This document shows positions 1 through 5,679 of a DNA stretch of 5,679 bases, in pieces (the first letter of the stretch is position 1; the number at the start of each line of letters is the position of its first letter). The notes under the pieces are model-generated. The model was given only the letters and a program-made list of their open reading frames with translations, was not told the DNA's origin and did no database searches. This DNA is from JAPLHV01 sp964464245 (GTDB taxonomy: Bacteria > Caldisericota > JANLFM01), in assembly GCA_964464245.1 (NCBI GenBank), contig CAYXFH010000003.1:1-5679 (forward strand). The letters run 5' to 3'. The position numbers and the translations under genes were made by a program.

Positions 1-372
1 CTGGAGGAAATCGAGGCGGGGTGGCGAGCCATGCTGTCCCAGATCGACCTCACCCTGGAATGGCTGGCCACGATCCAATACACGAACGACTATAACCACA
101 CAAATCTGGCTATCAAAGAGGACCTGGACCTGTTTGGCAAAGGCCTGACATACGAGCAGGCCATGGAACAGTGGCGGCAACAAACGCCTGAGGCAACCCA
201 AACAGGAATTGGCAACTACTGGACGTCACGGGAACCACTCTCGGATCTCCAGAAATATGAGCAATCCCTGACGTCGATGAAGCGGTACTTCTCCGACCTA
301 ATCCCTACTCTAGCTCCGAAGCTGGCTTTACCAGCGCCGAAACTGATCGAGATAGAAACCTACTCCCCTTGA
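1..372 (+). CDS. Unrecognised protein, C-terminal part (5' end probably outside window)
   Basis: I do not recognise this protein. The first ATG is at base 31 (113 residues to the TGA), but the frame is open to base 1. The ten residues before that ATG (LEEIEAGWRA) run smoothly into the helix that follows (MLSQIDLTLEWLATIQ), and no convincing ribosome binding site sits just before the ATG. The gene therefore probably starts outside the window. The product is soluble-looking, with no membrane segment or signal peptide, rich in Gln, Glu, Tyr and Trp, and mostly predicted helix. The tail is proline-rich (APKLALPAPKLIEIETYSP). Codon use is G/C-biased at third positions, as in the other genes, which supports real coding. 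It converges on the transporter gene with a 98-base gap, so it is not part of that operon. No catalytic motif is evident and no function is proposed. Confidence 0.6.
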   Translation: MEEIEAGWRAMLSQIDLTLEWLATIQYTNDYNHTNLAIKEDLDLFGKGLTYEQAMEQWRQQTPEATQTGIGNYWTSREPLSDLQKYEQSLTSMKRYFSDLIPTLAPKLALPAPKLIEIETYSP

Positions 373-470
373 CCTTGGCGAGGTTTACACTCCCAAGAGA
401 AGGGTAAGACTCATCACCTGGGCGAGGCCGAGAAATCGTGTGATCGAGTTGAGACACCGGGAGCCAGTCG

Positions 471-1739
471 CTACCGCTCGATGGCGATCTGCTCCAGCTC
501 TTTGGTCTTGGTCTCGTAGAAACGGAAAAGGAAGACAATGGCCACCGGCACCAGCATTACCGCCCCGGCTACCACCCAAAACCACTCCATGGTGGGAAAA
601 GCGGCCAGCAAGATTGCCGCCAGGGCCGGCCCGATGATGTAGGCCAAGCGGGCAACGGTGGTGGTCCAACCCATACAGGCTCCCCGCCTCTCAGTGGGGA
701 ACACTTCGGGTAAGTAGACGACGATCCAAGTGTAGGAAAAAGAGGTGAAAAAACCAGCCAGGGCGGCTCCGAAGGGCAACATCACAGCAGGCAGGATGCC
801 CAACAGACAATAGACGACGGCCATCCCCAGGCAACCGATCACCAGCGCCGCTCGCCGGCCGATGCGGTCCATGATCCAACCACTGGAAAGGCCCCCAATG
901 ATGGCCATCACCAACGCCCCCAGGAGGACCATCGACCACTGGCCGACGCTATACCCTTTGATGGTCATGAAGAAGTAGCCTGCCCAGAGGAAGAGCAGGC
1001 TGTTCACCAACCAGCAGATCCAGATCGACGCGCCTAACAGAATGTAGCGAAGATCGCGACGGTCGATCGCCCCCAGGCCGAAGGGGTGGATCTTGCTCCG
1101 CCCGGCCCGGCGCTCCGCTTGGATGGCCTGGTAGCGGCCGGTTTCCTTCATGAAAAACCACATCACCAGGACCGGGATCATGAAAAGGAACATCACTCCC
1201 CACATCCACCGCCAGGAAAGCCCCAGGGTATTCACCAGGATGGGGGGGAGGATGGCCTGCAGCGGGATCAGGCCGATCACATAGATCAAAGCGATGAGCT
1301 TGGCCCGGTTCTTGGCGGGAGCTTCCTCAGCCGGAGGGATGGTCCACATGTTGCTGACCGTGGTGAACATGGTCACTGCGTAGAAAGCCATGAACATGCT
1401 AAGCGAAGGTGTCCAGAGAAGGATAGCCAAGGAGGAGAGGCCCATCAAAAGGACCAGGATCAGGATCGACCACTTCCGTCCGATCAGATCGTTCAGACCG
1501 TTCAGGAAAAAGATGAAGAAGGTGGGGATCATGTAGAGCGTCTCCAGCCAGGAGAAGGAGGAGGCGTCGATGCCGTAGTCTTTCATCAGATAAGGCAAGG
1601 CGGTGGTCTTGATGGTGGAGAGGTACTGGTCCATGATCGCCACCACCCCCATCATGATTACCAGGAAGACCAAATAGCGCCCGCTGCGGGCGATGAAGGG
1701 GCGCTGACCGCCGCTAGGTGGGGTAGTGGTCGCTATCAT
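471..1739 (-). CDS. MFS transporter, 12 TM, aromatic-acid/sugar-porter-like
   Basis: This 422-residue protein has the normal length and pattern of a 12-helix major facilitator superfamily secondary transporter of the inner membrane. TM1 (about 22-42) carries an acidic residue, D36, in the context MDQYL followed by ALPYL, as in the aromatic-acid/H+ symporter and sugar-porter branches. The family's loop 2-3 motif is at 80-92 (NGLNDLIGRKWSI) and its repeat in loop 8-9 is at 287-297 (GWIMDRIGRRA). PEVFPTERRGACMG (344-357) before TM11 is typical of the same branches. A charged central loop (about 199-232) separates the two six-helix halves. The C-terminus is short and cytoplasmic. The ATG overlaps the stop of the upstream transglutaminase-like gene as ATGA (1736-1739), which fixes the start and implies translational coupling; the nearest purine-rich stretch is far upstream. 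It is the last gene of the operon. Substrate and direction are not readable; a proton-coupled organic anion is a family-based guess. Confidence 0.93.
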   Translation of the reverse strand: MIATTTPPSGGQRPFIARSGRYLVFLVIMMGVVAIMDQYLSTIKTTALPYLMKDYGIDASSFSWLETLYMIPTFFIFFLNGLNDLIGRKWSILILVLLMGLSSLAILLWTPSLSMFMAFYAVTMFTTVSNMWTIPPAEEAPAKNRAKLIALIYVIGLIPLQAILPPILVNTLGLSWRWMWGVMFLFMIPVLVMWFFMKETGRYQAIQAERRAGRSKIHPFGLGAIDRRDLRYILLGASIWICWLVNSLLFLWAGYFFMTIKGYSVGQWSMVLLGALVMAIIGGLSSGWIMDRIGRRAALVIGCLGMAVVYCLLGILPAVMLPFGAALAGFFTSFSYTWIVVYLPEVFPTERRGACMGWTTTVARLAYIIGPALAAILLAAFPTMEWFWVVAGAVMLVPVAIVFLFRFYETKTKELEQIAIER

Positions 1740-2683
1740 TCGGCGAAAATGATCCCCTTCTTCTCTTCCAGTTCCAGGGTAGGAACCTGAGGCCCCATCG
1801 CCGCCCGCACTTGCCGGTCATAGGCTTCCACTCCGCCTGCCGCCTGCAGCACTTTCAAGCCGGCCTCAGACTGTGCCAACACCCCCAGATTGACCCGCTC
1901 CAGGGAGCCGGGGGCAATCCGCTGCAGGAAGCGGCTGCCTCGCCCCAGGCCGAGGGGGACCGATTCCATGATCATCAGCGTCCCAGGCACGGCAAAGAAC
2001 CATAGCCCCAGTGCGTCTTCCCCGAAACGGGTGATAGGCAATCCTGCGGAAGCCTGCCGCTCGGCGGTGGGACCGACGTGGGCCACCGTCCAGCGACCGT
2101 CGACAAAAGCTTCCCCCTCGCCCTCGATCATGAAGTAGCCCAGGGAGTCGTACCACTTCTTCACCATTGGGTCCTGGTCCACCAAGGCGCTACGCCAGGC
2201 CTGGATCATGGTCGTGCTGAACATTTTGTAGCGAGCAGGAATGCCGGCCGCCCGGCAGAGGGCGATGAACACCGAGATCAGGTGAAAACAAGTGCCCGCG
2301 CCACGCTGCAAGGTCAGGTCGACTTCGTCGAATGGGCAGATCTCCAGATAGAGCTTCTCCTTGGCGAAAGCAAAAGCGGCCTTGGCGTACTGCCGCGGCG
2401 GGAGCCTAAAAGCCCCCAGGGAATGGGCCAGCGCCCTCACTTGGGGGGTGTAGGGGTTGCAGAAACGAGTTGGCCGAAGGTATCGCTGCCGGCTCGGAGC
2501 AATCTTCATGGAAGGGTCGTAGGCGGGCAATTCGTAGCGCCGCGGCGGCCGCACGTAGCGTTCGCTAGCAGCCTCCGAGCGCTCCTTCAGCTTGCGCAGG
2601 TCACCCGGGTTGGTGGCCAGCAGCTTCAGAAGGGAGAAAGTCCCCCGCAGCATCAGTCGCAGGTAGGTTGTATTAGCGGACAC
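1736..2683 (-). CDS. Transglutaminase-fold cysteine protein with altered triad
   Basis: This 315-residue protein appears cytoplasmic, with no signal peptide. Its core is transglutaminase-like. A helical region (about 75-112) leads into the nucleophile segment GAGTCFHLISVFIALCRAAG (128-147) followed by IPAR (148-151), matching the family pattern of G-x-C, an aliphatic helix and R-A-x-GIPAR. C132 is the likely nucleophile. The next family block, normally H-x-x-x-E-V-x-x-DG-x-W-x-x-x-D, is represented by EGEGEAFVDGRWTVAH (187-202). On this hand alignment the His position is E187 and the Asp position is H202, so the triad may be rearranged or inactive. The 110 residues after the core are unassigned. 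The start is GTG at 2683, one base after the stop of the upstream gene, with GGGGA about 7 bases before it; the internal ATG at codon 11 has no ribosome site. Family enzymes cleave, cross-link or form amides; AdmF of andrimid synthesis is an amide-forming example. The specific reaction here is unknown. Confidence 0.82.
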   Translation of the reverse strand: MSANTTYLRLMLRGTFSLLKLLATNPGDLRKLKERSEAASERYVRPPRRYELPAYDPSMKIAPSRQRYLRPTRFCNPYTPQVRALAHSLGAFRLPPRQYAKAAFAFAKEKLYLEICPFDEVDLTLQRGAGTCFHLISVFIALCRAAGIPARYKMFSTTMIQAWRSALVDQDPMVKKWYDSLGYFMIEGEGEAFVDGRWTVAHVGPTAERQASAGLPITRFGEDALGLWFFAVPGTLMIMESVPLGLGRGSRFLQRIAPGSLERVNLGVLAQSEAGLKVLQAAGGVEAYDRQVRAAMGPQVPTLELEEKKGIIFAE

Positions 2684-2684
2684 T

Positions 2685-4058
2685 TCAGTTCCCCAGGTCG
2701 GAAGAAACCAAGTTTCGCACTTCTTCGCCGCAACCGCGCATCTCTTCCCCTACCGCTCGCCTGACCTCCGGCTCCAGCACCGGCCCGGTTCGGTCGCAGA
2801 CCGGGCAACGTTCCAGCATCTTGACCAGGTCGCCGGTCACCATGAAACCGGGGTAGCTAAGCGCAGCGGCGTCCAGAAAGGCGAAGCGCCCCCATTGGCC
2901 GAAGCCCAGCGGCTTGAACTCCTTGTCCAGGACCATCGGCTTGAAGTAGCAGGTGGGAATGTGGAAATAGTGGCCTTCCGGGCACTGCGTCATCCAGCCG
3001 TTCCCTTCCACCATGCCGTAGACATCGATGCAATCTTTAGGCGGGATGCCCAGACGATCTTCCACCCAGGTGCGGAATTGCTCGCTGGGAATGCGCCGGC
3101 CTTCTTGGATCTTCCAGCCTCCGCCAGTAGCCACCCCGGCCCGGCCGCCCATCTGAAGCCGCTTGCCATCTGCCTCCAACTGCTCCAGGACGCCTGCTAA
3201 CAGGTAGGGGGCGCCCACCAGAGTGAGGATGTCCTGAGTATTCTCCTGATGATATTCCAACCAGGCGATGATCTTATCCACCATCCGCTTCTCGGTTTTC
3301 CGGCTGGCGTATTGCACGATCCGCCCGGCTAGGCTGCGGTCCGCGCCCATCGCCTTAGCCAACAAGTCTACGGACACTTCCCGGTCGATGGCAACGGTCA
3401 CCTCCGAGATCGTGTCGAAGTAAATCATCGCCACCCGTCCGGCAAAGAGGTGGGTCTTGCGCGGGTTGGGCATCATCAGGTAGCCCTTCATTTCCGGGCT
3501 CCACCCCGGGTAGCCGATGGCCACCGCTCCCTTGGTGATGGCGTACTCGGACATGTTGAAAGTGCGCTCGTCGCGGGGGATGAAGGTGTGGCGGCCACTG
3601 GTGCCGCTGGAGAAGCAGACCGTGATGCCAGCTTGCTGAAAGGCTTCGATGACTTGGTCGTAGCTGGGATTCTTCTCCTTGATGACGATCTTTGGCAGAT
3701 CGCCCGTCATCACATTGGCCAACCACATGGCGAAGTCGCGTCCGGCCGGGTATTCTTTGAAAAAGCGGTCAGGCAGAAGCGGGATCCGCTCCAAGTCGTC
3801 CGGCCCTTTCAGTTCTTCGGAGGTGAAACCGCGCTCCAGGCAAAGTTTGTGGTAGTAGGCATTCTCCTGGAAATGATGGCGGAAAGTGAAGGAAAGGGCT
3901 TCGAATTGGAGCCGCTGGGCTTCCTCGGGTGGCAGATGGAAGGGATCGGGAATGCCGTAGATGGCCTTCTCCACCGGGCCCCAGCTCTCCCGCGGGGGGA
4001 TGTAGGCAGCCACCCGTTTGTCGAACAGCTCTATATACTCTGTATAGGAGATCGTCAT
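2685..4058 (-). CDS. LuxE-like acyl-protein synthetase / ANL-type acyl-activating enzyme
   Basis: This 457-residue protein resembles the LuxE acyl-protein synthetase family, relatives of AMP-binding (ANL) ligases that activate a fatty or other carboxylic acid with ATP and can pass it to a cysteine. Motifs in order are: CFSSGTSGRHTFIPRDE (148-164), the Ser/Gly/Thr-rich phosphate loop; TGGGWK (311-316), strongly LuxE-like; DVYGMVEGNG (345-354), the adenine-binding Y-G-x-x-E region; QCPEGHYFHIPTCYF (358-372); TGDL (408-411), the conserved Asp block; and CPVCDRTGP (418-426), a Cys-pair element like that near the end of LuxE/PaaK relatives. It is longer than Vibrio LuxE (about 370 residues), mainly through its N-terminal 100 residues. 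The ATG at 4058 has GAGGTG six bases upstream; a longer frame to 4214 would add 52 non-conserved-looking residues. First gene of the operon. No LuxC, LuxD, luciferase or carrier protein is in the window, so bioluminescence is not implied. Confidence 0.85.
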   Translation of the reverse strand: MTISYTEYIELFDKRVAAYIPPRESWGPVEKAIYGIPDPFHLPPEEAQRLQFEALSFTFRHHFQENAYYHKLCLERGFTSEELKGPDDLERIPLLPDRFFKEYPAGRDFAMWLANVMTGDLPKIVIKEKNPSYDQVIEAFQQAGITVCFSSGTSGRHTFIPRDERTFNMSEYAITKGAVAIGYPGWSPEMKGYLMMPNPRKTHLFAGRVAMIYFDTISEVTVAIDREVSVDLLAKAMGADRSLAGRIVQYASRKTEKRMVDKIIAWLEYHQENTQDILTLVGAPYLLAGVLEQLEADGKRLQMGGRAGVATGGGWKIQEGRRIPSEQFRTWVEDRLGIPPKDCIDVYGMVEGNGWMTQCPEGHYFHIPTCYFKPMVLDKEFKPLGFGQWGRFAFLDAAALSYPGFMVTGDLVKMLERCPVCDRTGPVLEPEVRRAVGEEMRGCGEEVRNLVSSDLGN

Positions 4059-4064
4059 CGATCG

Positions 4065-4070
4065 CACCTC
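4065..4070 (-). promoter_or_regulatory. Ribosome binding site that sets the LuxE-like start
   Basis: The minus strand reads GAGGTG, then CGATCG, then ATG. This is a strong Shine-Dalgarno match with six-base spacing to the ATG at 4058. It favours this start over the in-frame ATG at 4214, which lies inside an inverted repeat and lacks such a site. Confidence 0.8.
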
Positions 4071-4103
4071 ATGGAGGGATATCAGAGACCGCCTCGCCTG
4101 CTC

Positions 4104-4109
4104 AGTATA
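4104..4109 (-). promoter_or_regulatory. Candidate -10 box of the operon promoter
   Basis: The minus strand carries TATACT (one mismatch from TATAAT), which would place a transcription start near 4097 and leave a leader of about 40 bases before the LuxE-like ATG. No good TTGACA-like -35 lies 16-18 bases upstream; the nearest hexamers are poor (for example ATAGTC). If it is real, it may need an activator or another sigma factor. The call rests on one hexamer and its position. Confidence 0.35.
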
Positions 4110-4206
4110 CACGAGGTTGGCCAGTTGACTATAGATCTTGGAGCAAAAAAAGAAAAATACCGCCTGGGCGACACAATCCAGCCCAATGGTGCAATAATTC
4201 GGGGCA

Positions 4207-4233
4207 TAATGCATTTTTGGACTCTATGCATTA
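4207..4233. repeat. Inverted repeat, 8-bp arms (TAATGCAT/ATGCATTA)
   Basis: TAATGCAT at 4207-4214 is followed 11 bases later by its exact reverse complement ATGCATTA at 4226-4233. Each arm also contains the self-palindrome ATGCAT, so the DNA presents two identical half-site-like boxes 19 bases apart, close to two helical turns. It lies about 150 bases upstream of the LuxE-like start, roughly 100 bases upstream of the candidate -10. There is no T-run, so a terminator is unlikely; a regulator-binding site is possible. Confidence 0.45.
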
Positions 4234-4238
4234 CGTCT

Positions 4239-4309
4239 CAATCACTCGTGTCTTGGGTTATTCCTGCTCCTTTCTATGCTTCTCCCATTGCCGACGGAAC
4301 GAGTGATTG
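4239..4309. repeat. Inverted repeat, 11-bp arms 49 bases apart
   Basis: CAATCACTCGT at 4239-4249 is matched exactly by its reverse complement ACGAGTGATTG at 4299-4309, with 49 bases between. The arms stop sharply: the next bases on both sides do not pair. By rough estimate, a perfect 11-bp pair with a loop under 100 bases is expected by chance about 0.1 times in a window of this size, so it is suggestive but not proof. It could be the ends of a small element, a paired operator or a weak hairpin. Confidence 0.4.
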
Positions 4310-4541
4310 GCTTACGGGAGAGATTGATGGTGTATGCAAGGAGCATCCGCGGCTATCTTTCGCCTGATCGAGATCATACAATCGCAAGACTTGGCATCTT
4401 GGAAACCAGCCAGTCGGAGATATTTGAAGCGGACTGATGCTGATCGACATGATCTTTTTGAACTGGAAGGATATCTAAAAGAACTACAACTATCTGACCA
4501 AGAGAGAAGGGGAAGTGTTCATCATGGATAATGTACGAAAT

Positions 4542-5679
4542 CTAAAGACCTGACCCCGGTTGTCGTGTCAGGAAGTACCTCATGCCGGTGAAGTCGATCG
4601 TCAATGCGTATGGCCGGAAGAACTGGTGTGAGATCAGCCCGCCGATGCGGAATCCGAAAGCATTCTCCAGTTGAGGCGGGAAAGGACCGAAGGCGCCTTG
4701 GATCGTTTCTTCGCCGGCCTTACCCAGCGCCAAGCGGTCCACCACCAGTGGGATGCTGGCGACTTTCCCTCCGCCCCCCAGTCCCTCGCCTGCCAGATGC
4801 TTTTGCAGGATCAAGCCCGCTTGATCCACGGTCGACTTCGGGCAAGTGAACCCCATTCCGGCCAGGCCGGTGTCTACGAACAACAGCAGGGGGTGGATTT
4901 TGTTGACCGTTCCCCAGGCGAGCATGCAGTGTTCCGCCATCCAGAAGGGGACGATCACCGGATTTTGCTCTCGCAGTTCAAACTCCAACCTCGCAAGATG
5001 TTCTGCTGTCTTGCGTCGCAGGACCAGTTCACCCCTAGTGTAGTCCAAGGTGGAAAGGAACTGGTAGAGGAAAAATGTGCCGATGATCCCGTCGACGCGC
5101 CTTCCATCGAAGATCGGTTGCGAAAATCGGCGCACATTCATCACAGAGACTGGTACATTCCGTACGATCATTCCCCCTAGCGCCACGGAATCGACGCGGC
5201 CATTCCGGTAGTCTGCCCGTTTGCCGCCTCCGAACACGCCCGTCTCGCTATCGAACAAATCGACGCCACTTTCTGCAGCGAACTCGGAATCGATGATCAG
5301 TTCAGCCCCACCGGTATCGATGAAGAAGTTGACCGGTGTGCCGCCGTTGATTGCCACATGCACGACCGGCAGCGGATCAGTGACGATGAACGCTTGCTGG
5401 ACCACTTCAGCCTGGCAATCGATCTGGTAGGGTTCACCATCGCCAAAGCTCTCCAGTTTCCTGGCCTGTGCTTTCCAACCTGCGGCACGAAGAAGGGGCG
5501 CTGCCAGACGATAGTTGCCACCCAAGTAGTAGGCCTGCCCCAAGAGTCCTTGGGGACTGGCGTCTTTGGGTCTCAACAAGGCGGAAACGAAACGGTGGAG
5601 ACCCAGACGGGCAGTAGGCGTCCGCGAGTCGAGCTCGATCGCTCGAGTCGACCAAGCCTGCACATCGGTCAGACGGTTG
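4542..5679 (-). CDS. Aspartyl protease, TPR-like N-terminus and two retropepsin-like domains (5' partial)
   Basis: The frame is open to the window edge. A GTG at 5663 would give 373 residues, but the codons before it (reading NRLTD) continue a TPR-like helix, so the true start, and any signal peptide, probably lies outside. Numbering is from that GTG. Residues 1-75 look like TPR helices (for example GLLGQAYYLGGNYRLAAPLL, 39-58). The first protease half has DTGGAELIID (116-125) and DGIIGTFFL (191-199), the two signatures of retropepsin-like single domains. A second half has VDTGLAGMGF (263-272) and GGLISHQFF (341-349). Two D-T-G motifs in one chain could form a complete active site, where retropepsins need a dimer. 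The natural end is probably around DFTGMRYFLTRQ (357-368); the last five residues come from the GGGGTCAGGTCT motif. Likely an aspartic peptidase; substrate unknown. It is on the same strand as the operon, but the 483-base gap argues against co-transcription. Confidence 0.85.
   Translation of the reverse strand, partial: NRLTDVQAWSTRAIELDSRTPTARLGLHRFVSALLRPKDASPQGLLGQAYYLGGNYRLAAPLLRAAGWKAQARKLESFGDGEPYQIDCQAEVVQQAFIVTDPLPVVHVAINGGTPVNFFIDTGGAELIIDSEFAAESGVDLFDSETGVFGGGKRADYRNGRVDSVALGGMIVRNVPVSVMNVRRFSQPIFDGRRVDGIIGTFFLYQFLSTLDYTRGELVLRRKTAEHLARLEFELREQNPVIVPFWMAEHCMLAWGTVNKIHPLLLFVDTGLAGMGFTCPKSTVDQAGLILQKHLAGEGLGGGGKVASIPLVVDRLALGKAGEETIQGAFGPFPPQLENAFGFRIGGLISHQFFRPYALTIDFTGMRYFLTRQPGSGL
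4546..4557. repeat. GGGGTCAGGTCT motif at the protease 3' end
   Basis: The plus strand reads AGACCTGACCCC (GGGGTCAGGTCT on the minus strand) and supplies the last codons of the protease (PGSGL then TAG). From memory, this string recurs beside REP-associated tyrosine transposases (RAYT, IS200-like) in many bacterial genomes. That recollection cannot be checked here, and only one copy is in the window. If correct, it marks one end of a repeat or decayed element occupying the A+T-rich stretch. Confidence 0.3.

Larger units (their letters stand above)
4059..4541. other. Long intergenic region with A+T-rich, possibly decayed coding remnant
   Basis: These 483 bases separate the protease gene from the operon. 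The left part holds the operon ribosome site, the candidate -10 box and two inverted repeats. The right part (4381-4540) is about 42% G+C by hand count (67 of 160), clearly below the neighbouring genes. All three plus-strand frames hold protein-like stretches that break off. Frame 1 runs from the ATG at 4276 for 53 codons to a TGA at 4435 and includes ARSIRGYLSPDRDHTIARLG. Frame 2 (4334-4531, 65 codons) includes DLFELEGYLKELQLSDQE. Frame 3 includes YLTKREGEVFIMDNVRNLKT, ending at TGA 4551. The hand-over between frames suggests a frameshifted old gene, but I recognise none of the pieces and chance open frames are not excluded. No intact gene is called. Confidence 0.4.

Noticed and set aside
1086..1790. 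Plus-strand open frame (234 codons) opposite the MFS gene
   Set aside because: The translation is low-complexity (HHPHHDYQEDQ-like) and is the antisense image of hydrophobic membrane helices; it has no ribosome site or domain.
2078..2764. Plus-strand open frame (228 codons) opposite the transglutaminase-like gene
   Set aside because: It is fully antisense to a supported gene, runs across the junction into the next gene, and shows no family motif.
2685..4058. Bioluminescence (lux) operon
   Set aside because: Only a LuxE-like gene is present; no luciferase subunits, LuxC reductase or LuxD are in the window, and the partners are a transglutaminase-fold protein and a transporter.
4124..4129. 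Plus-strand TTGACT resembling a -35 box
   Set aside because: No TATAAT-like hexamer lies 16-18 bases downstream (the stretch is A-rich GCAAAAAAAG), and no supported plus-strand gene follows.
4059..4214. 52-residue N-terminal extension of the LuxE-like protein
   Set aside because: The frame is open, but the extension (with FFFFC and a mixed composition) looks non-coding, its ATG sits in an inverted repeat, and a strong ribosome site precedes the downstream ATG at 4058.
3450..4367. Long plus-strand open frame (305 codons) opposite the LuxE-like gene
   Set aside because: It lies antisense to a gene with clear family motifs. Its translation is rich in His, Gly, Arg and Ala with no recognisable domain, as expected of a shadow frame in G+C-rich DNA.
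4276..4437. 53-codon plus-strand frame as an independent small gene
   Set aside because: It has no clear ribosome site and no recognised family, ends in a TGA within an A+T-rich stretch, and is equally explained as part of a decayed sequence; it is described within the intergenic entry instead.

Overview
This window is bacterial DNA of moderately high G+C: a 60-base sample inside the transporter gene is about 62% by hand count. Genes are tightly packed and have Shine-Dalgarno-type starts. No rRNA, tRNA, CRISPR array or intact mobile element is visible. I cannot assign the organism from this sequence; the gene types fit a free-living or uncultivated bacterium.

Layout. At the left edge (1-372, plus strand) is the 3' end of a protein I do not recognise. 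It converges on a compact three-gene minus-strand operon, read right to left: a LuxE/AMP-binding-like acyl-activating enzyme (4058-2685), a transglutaminase-fold cysteine protein (2683-1736) and a 12-helix MFS transporter (1739-471). The first two genes are one base apart and the last two overlap in an ATGA, so the three are almost certainly co-expressed and translationally coupled. Upstream of the operon is a 483-base region (4059-4541) that is distinctly A+T-richer in its right part. It holds a candidate promoter, two inverted repeats, short open stretches in all three plus-strand frames, and a GGGGTCAGGTCT-type motif at the end of the next gene. On the right (4542 to the window end, minus strand) is a TPR-like plus double-retropepsin aspartyl protease whose N-terminus lies outside the window.

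How the genes may work together. The LuxE-like protein has the ANL-type glycine-rich loop and could activate a carboxylate as an acyl-adenylate, perhaps passing it to a cysteine. The transglutaminase-fold protein has the conserved nucleophile cysteine in a good context, but the usual His and Asp positions appear to be Glu and His. The transporter resembles the aromatic-acid/sugar-porter branch of MFS. Together they look like a small activate, transfer and transport module for an unknown carboxylic or amide compound. That function is inference; the operon structure is seen directly. The protease and the left-edge gene have no visible functional link to it.
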